Origin: Parasporobacterium sp. | GTDB lineage: Bacteria; Bacillota; Clostridia; Lachnospirales; Lachnospiraceae | Assembly (NCBI GenBank): GCA_017510065.1 | Contig: JAFWOB010000086.1 | Span: forward strand, 1 to 64,000 | Reading direction: 5' to 3' | Length of the DNA stretch: 64,000 nucleotides | Shown: piece after piece, positions 1 to 9,418 of the stretch | Numbering within the stretch: position 1 is the first letter of the stretch | Layout of the letters: the number at the start of each line of letters is the position of its first letter | The notes under the pieces: generated by a model | Database searches by the model: none | The model's input: only the letters and a program-made list of their open reading frames with translations | Told to the model about the DNA's origin: nothing | Translations under genes and position numbers: made by a program

Positions 1-105
1 AGAACACTTCGTATTCTTGTATTCCAAAATGTCTGAAATAAAGAACACGGGCTGTTCTTGTTTTTCAAGATAGGCCATTTTAAGAACACAGGTGGAGAAT
101 ACTCT
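1..105. repeat. Palindrome array, copy 1 (truncated by window start)
   Basis: Three units start at 1, 42 and 83, a 41-bp period. The first is AGAACACTTCGTATTCT (1-17) and the second AGAACACGGGCTGTTCT (42-58). The third keeps only its left arm, AGAACAC (83-89). Spacers are 24 bp and AT-rich. The first unit differs by one base from units at 23084 and 47293, so this is the right-hand end of the element seen complete at 22.8 and 47.1 kb. A weak hairpin with a T run follows at 106-133. Confidence 0.85.
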
Positions 106-133
106 GATCCCGACCATCAGCCAGGATCTTTTT
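106..133 (+). terminator. Weak hairpin with T run after array copy 1
   Basis: GATCC (106-110) and GGATC (124-128) can pair, followed by five T. The 5-bp stem is short. Its position just after the array parallels the strong terminator after copy 3, but on its own this call is weak. Confidence 0.35.
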
Positions 134-196
134 GTGCATCGCAGGAGATGACTGTACAAAAAGAAAACAGGATTTTAATAAATGCCTGCCATCTGC

Positions 197-223
197 TATA
201 ATATACCATTATGATCAGGAGGG
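197..223 (+). promoter_or_regulatory. -10 box and RBS deciding the start at 234
   Basis: A perfect TATAAT lies at 197-202 and AGGAGGG at 217-223, 10 nt before an ATG at 234. An in-frame ATG at 132 would lie upstream of this -10 box, so the later start is preferred. No good -35 box is visible. Confidence 0.55.
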
Positions 224-233
224 CTTATCAGAT

Positions 234-710
234 ATGTTCAGAGAATTGACCCGTGTCAACCGGAAACTGCCGGAAGAAGAGTGCATCGGTATCCTGAAAC
301 AGGAACTTAGGGGAGTCCTTTCGGTGCTGGGAGATGATGGGTATCCATACGGGGTGCCGCTCAATCATTATTACAATGAAGAAGACGGAAAGCTGTATTT
401 CCACAGTGGCAGGAAAGGGCACAAGATCGACGCGCTGAAAAAGCATGATAAGGCATCTTTCTGTGTTTTTGACAGCGGGTACCGGAAAGAGGGAGACTGG
501 GCGCTGAATATCCGGAGCGTGATCGTATTCGGCCGGATCGAGATCGTCGAAGACAGGGAGATCATCTACGAGATCTCGAGACGCCTCAGCCGCAAATTTA
601 CGTCGGACGAACATTATATCGAGCAGGAGATCGTAAGGTCCGGACCCGGCACTTTCATGTTTGCACTGGTGCCGGAGCATATCTGTGGGAAGCTGGTAAA
701 TGAATCCTGA
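234..710 (+). CDS. Pyridoxamine 5'-phosphate oxidase family protein (NimA-like)
   Basis: A 158-residue protein of the split-barrel flavin-binding family related to 5-nitroimidazole reductase NimA. Members bind FMN or heme and reduce small substrates in the cytoplasm. Visible features are the N-terminal strand GVLSVLGDDGYPYGVPLNHYY, the FHSG motif (residues 56-59) followed by GHKIDAL, and SVIVFGRIEIVED (95-107), all typical of the barrel. The start at 234 has a strong SD and an upstream -10 box. The M3 peptidase gene begins 32 bp downstream and may be cotranscribed. The real substrate cannot be inferred. Confidence 0.8.
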   Translation: MFRELTRVNRKLPEEECIGILKQELRGVLSVLGDDGYPYGVPLNHYYNEEDGKLYFHSGRKGHKIDALKKHDKASFCVFDSGYRKEGDWALNIRSVIVFGRIEIVEDREIIYEISRRLSRKFTSDEHYIEQEIVRSGPGTFMFALVPEHICGKLVNES

Positions 711-742
711 TACAGAAGATGAGAAAGATGGAGGAGTAGTTT

Positions 743-2446
743 ATGAAATTTTCGGAAATGCCATATAAGCGGCCGGATCTGGAGGAGATCATCCGTCAGT
801 CGAAGGAACTGACCGAGAATCTGAAACAGGCACAGACTTATGAGGAGGCCAGGGAAGTGTTTCTTCAGAAAGACCGGCTGATGAGGCACACTATGACCCA
901 GGAGACGCTGGCATCCATCCGGCATTCCATAGATACGAGAGATACGTTCTATAAAGAAGAATTCCAATTCTGGAATGACGCTTTTCCGCAGCTGCAGGAA
1001 TATCTGCAGCATTTTACTCTGGCGCTTTTATCCGGAAGATGGAAAGAGGCCTTTGAAAAAGAATTCGGAGAAGTTTATTTCGTGAATGCGGAACTGGAAC
1101 TGAAAGCGTTCTCCCCGGAGATCATTGCGCAGCTGCAGGAAGAGAATAAACTGGTGGATGATTATCATCACCTGATCGCATCGGCACAGATCCCGTTTGA
1201 GGGAGGAACCTACACTATTTCCCAGATGTCGCCGTTCAAGAATGATCCGGATGACGAAAGAAGGCTCAATGCCTGGAAAGCAGAGGGCGGCTGGTACAAG
1301 ACACAACAGCCGAAGCTGGACGAGATTTATGACAGACTCACACATCTGCGGGATGAAATGGGAAGAAAACTGGGCTATGACGGATATACGCAGCTCGGGT
1401 ATTACCGGATGCAGAGAAACTGCTACACCAAAGAAGATGTGGAAACGTTCCGGGAAGCCGTGCGCACTTATCTGGTGCCGGTGGCAGACAGACTGTTCCG
1501 GCAGCAGGCAGAAAGACTGGGCAAGGAATACCCTATGAGCTTCGCAGACAATGAACTGGAGTTTCGTTCTGGAAACCCGAAACCCCAGGGCAGTGCGGAT
1601 GATATCCTGATGGCAGGCAGAAAATTCTATGATGAATTATCTCCCGAAACCAGTGAATTCTTCCGGAAAATGCTGGACATGGAACTTATGGATGTGCTCA
1701 GCACAGAAGGCAAGGAAGGCGGTGGATACTGCACGGATCTGCCGGATTATCATATGCCTTTTATCTTTGCCAATTTCAACGGAACAAAACACGATGTGGA
1801 AGTCGTGACCCATGAGGCGGGACATGCGTTTGAAGCTTATATGAACAGAGACCGTGTTCCTCAGGATCTGATGTGGCCGAGCCTGGAAGCCTGCGAAGTA
1901 CATTCCATGTCCATGGAATTTATGGCCTGGCCCTGGGCGGAAGAATTCTTCGGACCGGATACAGATAAATTCCTGTACAGCCATCTGGCATCTGCCATCA
2001 AGTTCATTCCCTACGGTACGATGGTGGATCATTTCCAGCATATTGTTTATGAAAAACCGGATATGACGCCGGCGCAGCGGCATGGCGTCTGGAAAGAACT
2101 GCTGGGAATCTATATGCCATGGCAGAAACTGGACGGGGAGATCCCCTTCTACAGTGAAGGAGAGGGCTGGCAGAGACAATCTCATATCTATTCCAGTCCG
2201 TTCTATTATATCGATTACTGTCTGGCACAGACTGTATCCCTGGAATTCTGGGCGATGCTGCAGGAAGACAGGAAAAACGCCTGGGAACACTACATGGCCT
2301 ATACAATTCAGGGCGGAACGCAGACGTTTACGGATCTTCTGAAAAATGCGGATCTCGTAAGCCCCTTTGATCCCAGCTGCCTGAAAGAAGTCAGCGAAAA
2401 AGCTGTGGAGTGGCTGGACCTGTTTGATGCCGTGAAACTGAAATGA
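743..2446 (+). CDS. M3 family oligoendopeptidase
   Basis: A 567-residue zinc metallopeptidase of family M3 (PepF/thimet type), which degrades short peptides in the cytoplasm. The zinc motif HEAGH lies at residues 357-361, and Glu385, in EACEVHSMSMEF, fits the third zinc ligand. Length and layout match the M3 oligoendopeptidase family: a long helical N-terminal half and a catalytic C-terminal half. It has no signal peptide. The stop overlaps the next start (ATGA), so the small membrane protein downstream is translationally coupled. An oligopeptide importer follows, so the enzyme could process imported peptides; that link is inference. Confidence 0.93.
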   Translation: MKFSEMPYKRPDLEEIIRQSKELTENLKQAQTYEEAREVFLQKDRLMRHTMTQETLASIRHSIDTRDTFYKEEFQFWNDAFPQLQEYLQHFTLALLSGRWKEAFEKEFGEVYFVNAELELKAFSPEIIAQLQEENKLVDDYHHLIASAQIPFEGGTYTISQMSPFKNDPDDERRLNAWKAEGGWYKTQQPKLDEIYDRLTHLRDEMGRKLGYDGYTQLGYYRMQRNCYTKEDVETFREAVRTYLVPVADRLFRQQAERLGKEYPMSFADNELEFRSGNPKPQGSADDILMAGRKFYDELSPETSEFFRKMLDMELMDVLSTEGKEGGGYCTDLPDYHMPFIFANFNGTKHDVEVVTHEAGHAFEAYMNRDRVPQDLMWPSLEACEVHSMSMEFMAWPWAEEFFGPDTDKFLYSHLASAIKFIPYGTMVDHFQHIVYEKPDMTPAQRHGVWKELLGIYMPWQKLDGEIPFYSEGEGWQRQSHIYSSPFYYIDYCLAQTVSLEFWAMLQEDRKNAWEHYMAYTIQGGTQTFTDLLKNADLVSPFDPSCLKEVSEKAVEWLDLFDAVKLK

Positions 2447-2778
2447 CGGACAGCGAGAACCTCAGAAGAAAAACGCAAAGGCGAAAGGACAGAGCAGTGA
2501 CAAGAAGAAAAAAAGATGATTGGGAAGATGACGGGCGGACCATTGTCAGCATGGAGAGTCTTGATGAGTTATCACGTCCCCCTTTCCGGCTTACGGGAAG
2601 AAAACGCAAAGAGGACAAAGAAGCCCTCAAAGCAAAGATTGAGAGGGAAGAGGCTCTGACAAAAGCGGAATACCGGCGGTATACCTGGTATTCGATCCTG
2701 GCGGCGCTGACCGTGATGGGGATCGTCGGAGGCGGGATGATCCTTGTTATCCTGTTGATGCTTCTTTTGTGGAAGTAG
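2443..2778 (+). CDS. Small basic protein with C-terminal membrane segment
   Basis: I do not recognise a family. The 111 residues start with a very basic, charged region (RRKTQRRKDRAVTRRKKDD), continue through a charged helix rich in Lys and Glu, and end in one hydrophobic segment, about residues 82-110, that should span the membrane with its N-terminus inside. The start ATG overlaps the peptidase stop by 4 nt, so the two are coupled. The window ends its reading with LLLWK. It could be a membrane-anchored partner of the peptidase, but nothing proves it. Confidence 0.7.
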   Translation: MTDSENLRRKTQRRKDRAVTRRKKDDWEDDGRTIVSMESLDELSRPPFRLTGRKRKEDKEALKAKIEREEALTKAEYRRYTWYSILAALTVMGIVGGGMILVILLMLLLWK

Positions 2779-2811
2779 AGGAAAGGAAGCCCGATGTATG
2801 TGAAAAGAGTC

Positions 2812-2840
2812 TTGTCTTGACCTGTTCACTGTGATACTAT
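2812..2840 (+). promoter_or_regulatory. Candidate promoter of the peptide importer operon
   Basis: TTGTCT (2812-2817), a 17-bp spacer and TACTAT (2835-2840) lie 80 bp before the binding-protein gene. A second possible -35, TTGACC, overlaps it at 2817-2822 but would need an odd spacing. Confidence 0.4.
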
Positions 2841-2920
2841 TTGTATGATTTTTACAAAAATCAAGGAGGATTACCCGAATCAGGAAATCCCCAATATTTT
2901 TAAAGGAGGAACAATTTAAA

Positions 2921-5323
2921 ATGATGAAAAAGATGATTGCAATGCTTCTGGCATTGGTCATGGCTTTATCCATGGCAGGGCTTGTGTCTGCTGAGGAAGC
3001 AGCGCCCGCAGAGGAAGGCGGCACACCGCTGGTAGTAGCGTACAGCCCGTTTTCTGCTAAATTCAGCCCGTTCTATGCGGATACCGGTTATGACCAGGAT
3101 GCCGTAGAACTGACCCAGATCCAGATCCTGACAACAGATCGTTCAGGCGGCATTATCTACAATGCGATCGAGGGTGAAACGGTTTCCTACAACGGTACCG
3201 ACTATCTCTACAAGGGACCTGCTGATATCAGCGTTGTCTATGATGAAGCAACTGACACCACAAAGTATACCGCGAAGATCCGTGACGACCTGTTATTCAG
3301 CGATGGAGTTCCGGTAACAGCAGATGATATCATCTTTACTTATTATACTTATCTGGATCCTACTTATGTTGGCTCCACTACGCTGTCTTCCTATGGTATC
3401 CTGGGTCTCAATGAATATCAGACACAGACCACCAGCGAAGTATATGACAAATACGCAGCGATGGCAGAAGATATCTTTGCTGCAGGTGAAGATCATGAAT
3501 GGTCTGAAGCAGATGGCTGGACACAGGAACAGCAGGATGGCTTCTGGGCTCTGGTCAAAGAAGGCTGGATGAATGACGTACAGGGTATCGTTGATTATGT
3601 TCTGGCTAACTATATGGATTATTCCGAAGACTACGCTGGTCTGACAGCAGATGAGATCGCAGAGAGCGACAGCAAGAAAGTTGCCTTCGGTATGGTAATG
3701 TGGGGCTTCGGCGAGATCGCTGACGGCATCCTTACTACTGGTGACGGAAAGACCTTTGATCTGGCTACCGACGAAGTGACCATCGAAGATTACTACAATG
3801 CTACTTATGCAGCATATGAAGGCGATGTAGAAGCTTATGCAGCCACCGAGTCTGCTGACGGCACCGACGTTGCAGGCAATGCGAAACTGGCATTCGTTAT
3901 GGAATACGGCCCGAAGGATGAAGCAATGGGCGGCGCAGGCGTTCCGAACATCTCCGGTATCAAGAAGCTGGATGACTATACTGTAGAAGTTACCACAGCA
4001 GGTTATGAAGCTCCTGCCGTATACAGCATCCTCGGCATCCAGATCACCCCGATGCATTACTATGGCGATGCAGACAAATACGATTATGAGAACAATCAGT
4101 TCGGTTTTGACTTCGGTGACCTTAGCAAACAGAAATCTCTGATCGAGCATCCGATGGGCGCTGGTCCTTACAAGTTCATCAGCTATGAAAACAAGGTTAT
4201 CACCTATGAAGCAAATGAAAACTACTACAAGGGTGAGCCTAAGATCAAGGAAATCCAGTTCAAGGAAACCGCTGCAGCAGAAGTCGCTACTGCTGTTGGT
4301 ACGGGTGAAGTTGATGCTGGTGAAATGACCGGTTCCAAGATCCGTTTCGAAGAAGTCGGCACTATCAACGGTGACGGCGAGATCACAGGTCCTGTGATCA
4401 CCACTTCCAAGGTAGATAACCTGGGATACGGCTACATCGGCATGAATGCTGATACCGTAAACGTTGGCGGAGTAGCAGATTCTGCAGAATCCAAAGCACT
4501 TCGTAAAGCTCTCGCAACTGTTCTGGCTGTATATCGTGATGTAGCATTTGATTCCTATTACGGCGAAGCTGCTTCCGTTATCCAGTACCCGATCTCCAAC
4601 ACCTCCTGGGCAGCACCGCAGGCAACGGATGAAGGCTATAAGCTGGCATTCTCCGTGGATCCGGAAGGCAATGACATCTACACAGCAGATATGACCGCAG
4701 AAGACAAATATGCAGCAGCTCTTGCAGCATCCCTGAAGTGGTTCGAAGCAGCAGGCTTCACCGTAGAAGACGGTAAAGTAACAGCAGCTCCGGAAGGCGC
4801 AAAACTGGATTACGAAGTGATCATCCCCGGCGACGGTACAGGCGATCACCCGTCCTATACGGTACTTACCATGGCTCGTGATGCATTCGAGCAGATCGGT
4901 ATCACCCTGACCATCAATGACCCGGCTGATTCCAACATTCTGTGGGATGCTCTGGATGCAGGTACCCAGGAACTGTGGTGCGCAGCTTGGGGCGCTACGA
5001 TCGATCCGGATATGTATCAGGTATATCACAGCTCAGGCGTTGTAGGCGAAGGCGGATCTGATTCCAACCATTACCACATCCGTGACGCAGAACTGGACAA
5101 TCTGATCGTAGAAGCAAGAAAGAGCGACAACCAGGCATATCGTAAATCTCTGTACAAGCAGTGCCTTGACATCATCATTGACTGGGCTGTGGAAATCCCG
5201 GCTTACCAGCGTCAGAACTGCATCATCTTCAGCACCGAGCGTATCAATATCGACACCCTTACTCCGGACATCACCACCTTCTGGGGCTGGATGCATGATA
5301 TCGAGCTTCTGGAAATGAACTAA
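2921..5323 (+). CDS. Oligopeptide ABC transporter substrate-binding protein (family 5), oversized
   Basis: An 800-residue extracytoplasmic solute-binding protein of family 5 (OppA/DppA type), about 250 residues longer than usual. The start has a clear AAAGGAGG. The signal peptide (residues 1-25, ending GLVSA) lacks a lipobox cysteine, which is unusual for a Gram-positive binding protein. Family features are SDGVPVTADDIIFTYYTYLDP near residue 127, GAGPYKFISYE near 410 and VYHSSG with SDNQAYRKSLYKQC near the end. Extra acidic sequence lies roughly at residues 165-330. A strong terminator separates it from the permeases, which fits higher expression of the binding protein. Confidence 0.88.
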   Translation: MMKKMIAMLLALVMALSMAGLVSAEEAAPAEEGGTPLVVAYSPFSAKFSPFYADTGYDQDAVELTQIQILTTDRSGGIIYNAIEGETVSYNGTDYLYKGPADISVVYDEATDTTKYTAKIRDDLLFSDGVPVTADDIIFTYYTYLDPTYVGSTTLSSYGILGLNEYQTQTTSEVYDKYAAMAEDIFAAGEDHEWSEADGWTQEQQDGFWALVKEGWMNDVQGIVDYVLANYMDYSEDYAGLTADEIAESDSKKVAFGMVMWGFGEIADGILTTGDGKTFDLATDEVTIEDYYNATYAAYEGDVEAYAATESADGTDVAGNAKLAFVMEYGPKDEAMGGAGVPNISGIKKLDDYTVEVTTAGYEAPAVYSILGIQITPMHYYGDADKYDYENNQFGFDFGDLSKQKSLIEHPMGAGPYKFISYENKVITYEANENYYKGEPKIKEIQFKETAAAEVATAVGTGEVDAGEMTGSKIRFEEVGTINGDGEITGPVITTSKVDNLGYGYIGMNADTVNVGGVADSAESKALRKALATVLAVYRDVAFDSYYGEAASVIQYPISNTSWAAPQATDEGYKLAFSVDPEGNDIYTADMTAEDKYAAALAASLKWFEAAGFTVEDGKVTAAPEGAKLDYEVIIPGDGTGDHPSYTVLTMARDAFEQIGITLTINDPADSNILWDALDAGTQELWCAAWGATIDPDMYQVYHSSGVVGEGGSDSNHYHIRDAELDNLIVEARKSDNQAYRKSLYKQCLDIIIDWAVEIPAYQRQNCIIFSTERINIDTLTPDITTFWGWMHDIELLEMN

Positions 5324-5373
5324 GAAAAGAAGCACATACGTGTAAGATTGTTTTAAACGATTGCTTTAAGAAG

Positions 5374-5412
5374 AACGGCCCGCCGCCAAGCGCGGCGGGG
5401 CCGTTTTTTAAA
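5374..5412 (+). terminator. Strong Rho-independent terminator between binding protein and permeases
   Basis: AACGGCCCGCCGC (5374-5386) pairs with GCGGCGGGGCCGTT (5391-5404) with a one-base bulge, followed by six T. It should end many transcripts after the binding-protein gene, leaving lower readthrough into the permease and ATPase genes. Confidence 0.9.
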
Positions 5413-5457
5413 AAGAGAGGATCTCAATAAAAATAAGCAGTGTGAAGGGGTGATAAT

Positions 5458-6447
5458 GTGTCAAAGTTTCTGATTCGCAGAATTATATTGGGAATCTGTA
5501 TCATCATTCTGGGAGCCCTGGTATTCTATGCGATCATCAGGTGTCTTCCGGCCTCTTATATAGAGAAGATGGCAAGACAGTTTGCCGCGAGTACCAACGG
5601 TCGGAAGACCTATACGGAATGGCTTACGGAACTGAACCATGTCTACGGCATGGACAGCGGGATCTTAACCGGTTTCTTCCGGTGGTGCGCCAATGCCATC
5701 CGGGGAGATTTCGGAGACTCCTGGAAATATATGAAGCCTGTAACGGAAGTCTTCCGGGACTCCATCTGGTGGTCTGTGCTCATGAACATCATTACGTTTG
5801 TTCTGGAGATCCTGATCTGTATCCCGTTGGGTATACTGGCTGCCCGAAAACAATACAGCAAAACAGATTATACGATAACGGTTTTTGCACTAGCCTGTAT
5901 CTCACTGCCTTCATTTTATCTGGCTACACTTCTTAAATATTTCCTGTCTGTCAAGCTGGGATGGTTTCCGCTTTACGGTTTGACCGGACGATTGTTCAAC
6001 AGCATGACGCCTATGCAGCAGACCGGGGATATCCTGTATCATCTGGTCTTGCCTGTCCTGACGCTCGCCATGTTGTCGATCGGCGGGCTTACAAGGTATG
6101 TCAGGACCAACATGCTGGAAGTTCTCAATGCGGATTATATCCGTACTGCCCGGGCAAAGGGACTTCCTGAAAAAGTTGTCATCAACAAACATGCCTTCCG
6201 TAATACTCTGATCCCTCTGGTTTCCTACATGAGCTTTCTGCTGCCCAATATGTTCGGCGGCGCCATGATCACGGAAGAGATCTTCCAGATCCCGGGAATC
6301 GGACGTATCGCCTACCAGGCGATGATAACGGGTGATATTCCGTTCGCTATGTTTTATACGGTATTCCTGATGATCCTGACGCAGATCAGCCTGATCATTG
6401 CGGATATCATGTATGCTGTTGTAGACCCGCGTGTCAGGGTCAACTGA
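5458..6447 (+). CDS. Peptide ABC transporter permease (OppB/DppB type)
   Basis: A 329-residue inner-membrane permease with six predicted segments, the first at about residues 8-27. The cytoplasmic EAA-type loop, RTARAKGLPEKVV, starts near residue 229 and contacts the ATPases. It ends in the DPRVRVN motif typical of OppB. The start is GTG, preceded by AAGGGG; an ATG two bases upstream is out of frame. The next permease follows 19 bp later. Substrate is probably oligo- or dipeptides, judged from family and from the neighbouring binding protein. Confidence 0.9.
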   Translation: MSKFLIRRIILGICIIILGALVFYAIIRCLPASYIEKMARQFAASTNGRKTYTEWLTELNHVYGMDSGILTGFFRWCANAIRGDFGDSWKYMKPVTEVFRDSIWWSVLMNIITFVLEILICIPLGILAARKQYSKTDYTITVFALACISLPSFYLATLLKYFLSVKLGWFPLYGLTGRLFNSMTPMQQTGDILYHLVLPVLTLAMLSIGGLTRYVRTNMLEVLNADYIRTARAKGLPEKVVINKHAFRNTLIPLVSYMSFLLPNMFGGAMITEEIFQIPGIGRIAYQAMITGDIPFAMFYTVFLMILTQISLIIADIMYAVVDPRVRVN

Positions 6448-6466
6448 TGAGGAAGGGGGATTAAGA

Positions 6467-8260
6467 ATGAACACAGAAGAAATCAAAACCAATTCCTCTC
6501 AGGAAACACAGGAAAACGGATACGCGCTGGACGATGCCAGACGTATTAAGGTACTTTCTCCATCCATGATGGTGTTCAAACGGTTTGTGCGGAACAAACT
6601 GGCCATCGTGGGATTTGTCATCCTGGTCGTGATGTTTATCTTTTCCTTCCTGGGGCCGATCTTCTCGCCTTATTCCATCGCGCAGCTCTTCACGAAAGAT
6701 TCTTATGAGTGGAAGACTTACGCGACAGGCAGATATAACACGGATCCCAATTACATTGTTGCGGATGGTTATGATTTTCCATCCGGTGCCCGCAGCCAGT
6801 TCCTTCTGGCCGTTTCAGGCAAAACCGGCGGAAAAGAGCTGAACATCGGTGACACAGTTTCCTTTGAATCTAACAATGCGAATTATACCGTGACGGTCCT
6901 TGATTTTAAGGACGGAAAACCGGTTTATGCGATAGGGGGCACCGAATTTGTCGCAAGCGCCCTTCTGGGTAAGATCAACAAGATCGAACCGGAGTTTGAT
7001 ACGCCGGAGATCCGGGAAGCCCTCACAGCCAGAGCTGCTGATAAGAAATCCAAAGAGACGACCCTGGAAGTCGGTGACTATACCTTCCAGGTTTCCTCAG
7101 TCGCGAAAGAGATCGTCTTTGAACTGGCCGGGGAAGACAGTGTACTGGTTTCCTACGATGTTTTTCTGGCACTGGACAATGAATATGAACCGCTTACCAG
7201 AAACTTTGAATTTGTCAAAGCAGTTTACAAAGCAGCCGGTGAGGATGAGACTTCTTTTGAGTACGATGGAAAGGTCTTTGAGCTGACAGAGACAGAAACC
7301 GAAACCGAGCTTTCTGTGGATGGCGAAGTGGTGATGCTGATCTCTGATATCAACATTGGCGCTTATCAGACAGACACGGTGCTGTCCAGCGATTTCCTCC
7401 TTAAAGCTTCCGAAGTGATCCGTACAGGCGCAGCAGATTTCTCCTTCACGGACTCCAACGAAGAAGAGGTCAATGCCAGGATCAACCTGGTCAATGGAAA
7501 CTATTATGTAGAGACTGCCCAGAAATCACAGCTGCTGCTGGTTGCTGAAGGCCCGTCTCCTGAGCATCCGCTTGGTACGGACAGCTATGGAATGGATCTT
7601 CTGACCAGGCTGATGTACGGCGGCAGAGTCTCTCTGATGGTTGGTTTCGTCGTCGTATTTTTTGAAACATTCCTCGGTGTTATCATCGGAGGTATTTCCG
7701 GATATTTCGGAAGATGGACGGATACAGCGCTGATGCGTCTGGTAGACCTGGTAAATGCGATCCCGTTCTATCCGACCATCATCATCATCGGTTCTGTTCT
7801 GGATCATCTGAAGGTCGGTGCCACAGCCAGACTGTTCCTGCTGATGGTAGTGATCGGCGTTCTGGGATGGACCGGTATCGCCAGGGTTGTCCGCGGTCAG
7901 ATCCTTTCCCTCAGGGAACAGGATTTCATGATTGCCACGGAAGCTACCGGTATCAAGACTTCCAAGTGGATCTTCCGTCATCTGGTGCCGAATGTCATGC
8001 CATTGCTGATCGTTAACGCCACGATGGGACTTGGCTCTGTAATCCTTCTGGAAGCGACGCTGGGATTCCTGGGCCTGGGCGTCAAATACCCCATGGCTTC
8101 CTGGGGCTCCATCATCAACCAGGCTACCGATATGCATATCATGACGAATGCCTGGTGGATCTGGATCCCGGCCGGCGCGCTGATCCTGATAACAGTACTG
8201 GGATTTAACTTCGTTGGTGACGGTCTGCGTGATGCGTTTGACCCGAAGATGAAAAGGTAG
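6467..8260 (+). CDS. Peptide ABC transporter permease (OppC/DppC type) with large extracellular insertion
   Basis: Second permease of the importer, 597 residues against about 300 in the family. Segment 1 is at about residues 45-63. The usual HPLGTD...LLTRLMYGGRVSL block, normally some 30 residues later, begins only at residue 367. The roughly 295 residues between are hydrophilic, acidic and rich in predicted strands, and would face outside. The C-terminal half is a normal OppC domain with the ATEATGIKTSKWIFRH coupling loop. ATG 6467 has AGGAAGGGGG upstream; an in-frame start at 6431 would overlap the preceding gene and lacks this signal. Confidence 0.88.
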   Translation: MNTEEIKTNSSQETQENGYALDDARRIKVLSPSMMVFKRFVRNKLAIVGFVILVVMFIFSFLGPIFSPYSIAQLFTKDSYEWKTYATGRYNTDPNYIVADGYDFPSGARSQFLLAVSGKTGGKELNIGDTVSFESNNANYTVTVLDFKDGKPVYAIGGTEFVASALLGKINKIEPEFDTPEIREALTARAADKKSKETTLEVGDYTFQVSSVAKEIVFELAGEDSVLVSYDVFLALDNEYEPLTRNFEFVKAVYKAAGEDETSFEYDGKVFELTETETETELSVDGEVVMLISDINIGAYQTDTVLSSDFLLKASEVIRTGAADFSFTDSNEEEVNARINLVNGNYYVETAQKSQLLLVAEGPSPEHPLGTDSYGMDLLTRLMYGGRVSLMVGFVVVFFETFLGVIIGGISGYFGRWTDTALMRLVDLVNAIPFYPTIIIIGSVLDHLKVGATARLFLLMVVIGVLGWTGIARVVRGQILSLREQDFMIATEATGIKTSKWIFRHLVPNVMPLLIVNATMGLGSVILLEATLGFLGLGVKYPMASWGSIINQATDMHIMTNAWWIWIPAGALILITVLGFNFVGDGLRDAFDPKMKR

Positions 8261-8269
8261 GTGAACGAT

Positions 8270-9418
8270 ATGGCGAAAGAAAAGAAAAATCAGCCGAATT
8301 ATATATCCCGGCGTGAATCCGCGGCCATATCCAAGAGAAACCGCCGGATCACGAACAAGATCGAAAAGGAACGCAACCGCCGTCATGTAGATCCTTCCGA
8401 GTACATGACACAGATGCATGACCCGAATAATGTCGTGGAGTTTGATAACCTTCACACCTATTTCTTTACGGATATCGGAACAGTCAAATCCGTAGATGGC
8501 ATTACCTTTGAAGTTCCCATCGGCAAGACCGTCGGCGTCGTAGGTGAGTCCGGATGCGGAAAGAGCGTGACATCCCTTTCTCTGATGCAGCTTGTGCAAA
8601 GGCCACAGGGACAGATCGTGGAAGGGGAGATCCGTTTTGCGGGAAAGGCAGGAACTTACAATATAGCGAAGACTCCGATCTCGGAAATGCAGAAGATCCG
8701 CGGTTCACAGATTTCCATGATCTTCCAGGAGCCGATGACCAGTCTGAATCCGGTATTCCGTATCGGTATGCAGGTGGATGAAGTCATCAAGCTGCACAAT
8801 CCCGAGTGGTCAAAGGAACAGGTAAAAGAACGTACCCTGGAAATGCTGGAACTGGTCGGGATCGCCAATAAGGAAGGCGTATACCGGATGTATCCTCACG
8901 AACTGTCCGGCGGTATGCGGCAGCGTGTCATGATCGCTATTGCCCTGGCCTGCAATCCGCGGCTGATCATTGCAGATGAGCCGACCACCGCTCTGGATGT
9001 GACCATCCAGGCACAGATCCTGGACCTTCTGAGAAACCTGAAGGATAAGATCAATTCCAGTATCATGCTGATCACGCATGACCTGGGTGTGATCGCGGAA
9101 ATGGCTGATTATGTGGTAGTCATGTACGCCGGCAGGATCGTGGAAAAGGGCCTGGCTTCGGAGATCTTCCACGACCCCAGACATCCATACACCATCGGAC
9201 TGATGGCTTCCAAACCTGTCGTCGGAAAGGACACGGAGCGTCTGTACAGCATCCCCGGGTCCGTGCCGAACCCGATCAACCTGCCTGATTACTGTTATTT
9301 TAAAGACCGCTGTGAAATGTGCGTTGATAAATGCAAGGGAGTATATCCGGAAATGATCTATGTCTCCCCAACCCATGCAGTATCCTGCTATTTATATGAG
9401 AAAGGGGGCGAAGAATGA
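8270..9418 (+). CDS. Peptide ABC transporter ATP-binding protein (OppD/DppD type)
   Basis: Cytoplasmic ATPase of the importer. Walker A is GESGCGKS (residues 92-99), the signature is LSGGMRQR, and Walker B is LIIADEPTTALD followed by the H-loop in LITHDLGVIAEM. The C-terminal cysteine cluster CYFKDRCEMCVDKCKG is typical of OppD and OppF. About 50 basic residues precede the ABC domain, longer than usual. I use ATG 8270, because a GTG at 8261 sits too near any SD; the two differ by three residues. It overlaps the next gene by 4 nt. Confidence 0.92.
   Translation: MAKEKKNQPNYISRRESAAISKRNRRITNKIEKERNRRHVDPSEYMTQMHDPNNVVEFDNLHTYFFTDIGTVKSVDGITFEVPIGKTVGVVGESGCGKSVTSLSLMQLVQRPQGQIVEGEIRFAGKAGTYNIAKTPISEMQKIRGSQISMIFQEPMTSLNPVFRIGMQVDEVIKLHNPEWSKEQVKERTLEMLELVGIANKEGVYRMYPHELSGGMRQRVMIAIALACNPRLIIADEPTTALDVTIQAQILDLLRNLKDKINSSIMLITHDLGVIAEMADYVVVMYAGRIVEKGLASEIFHDPRHPYTIGLMASKPVVGKDTERLYSIPGSVPNPINLPDYCYFKDRCEMCVDKCKGVYPEMIYVSPTHAVSCYLYEKGGEE

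Noticed and set aside
132-233. Upstream start for the NimA-like protein
   Set aside because: The in-frame ATG at 132 precedes the -10 box and the strong SD that fits ATG 234.
3293-5029. 578-codon antisense ORF opposite the binding-protein gene
   Set aside because: It is a long open frame caused by codon bias of the real gene; it has many Cys and Ile but no recognisable domain and no RBS.
7526-8599. 357-codon antisense ORF across the permease and ATPase genes
   Set aside because: It spans two clearly coding genes on the other strand and has no family resemblance.
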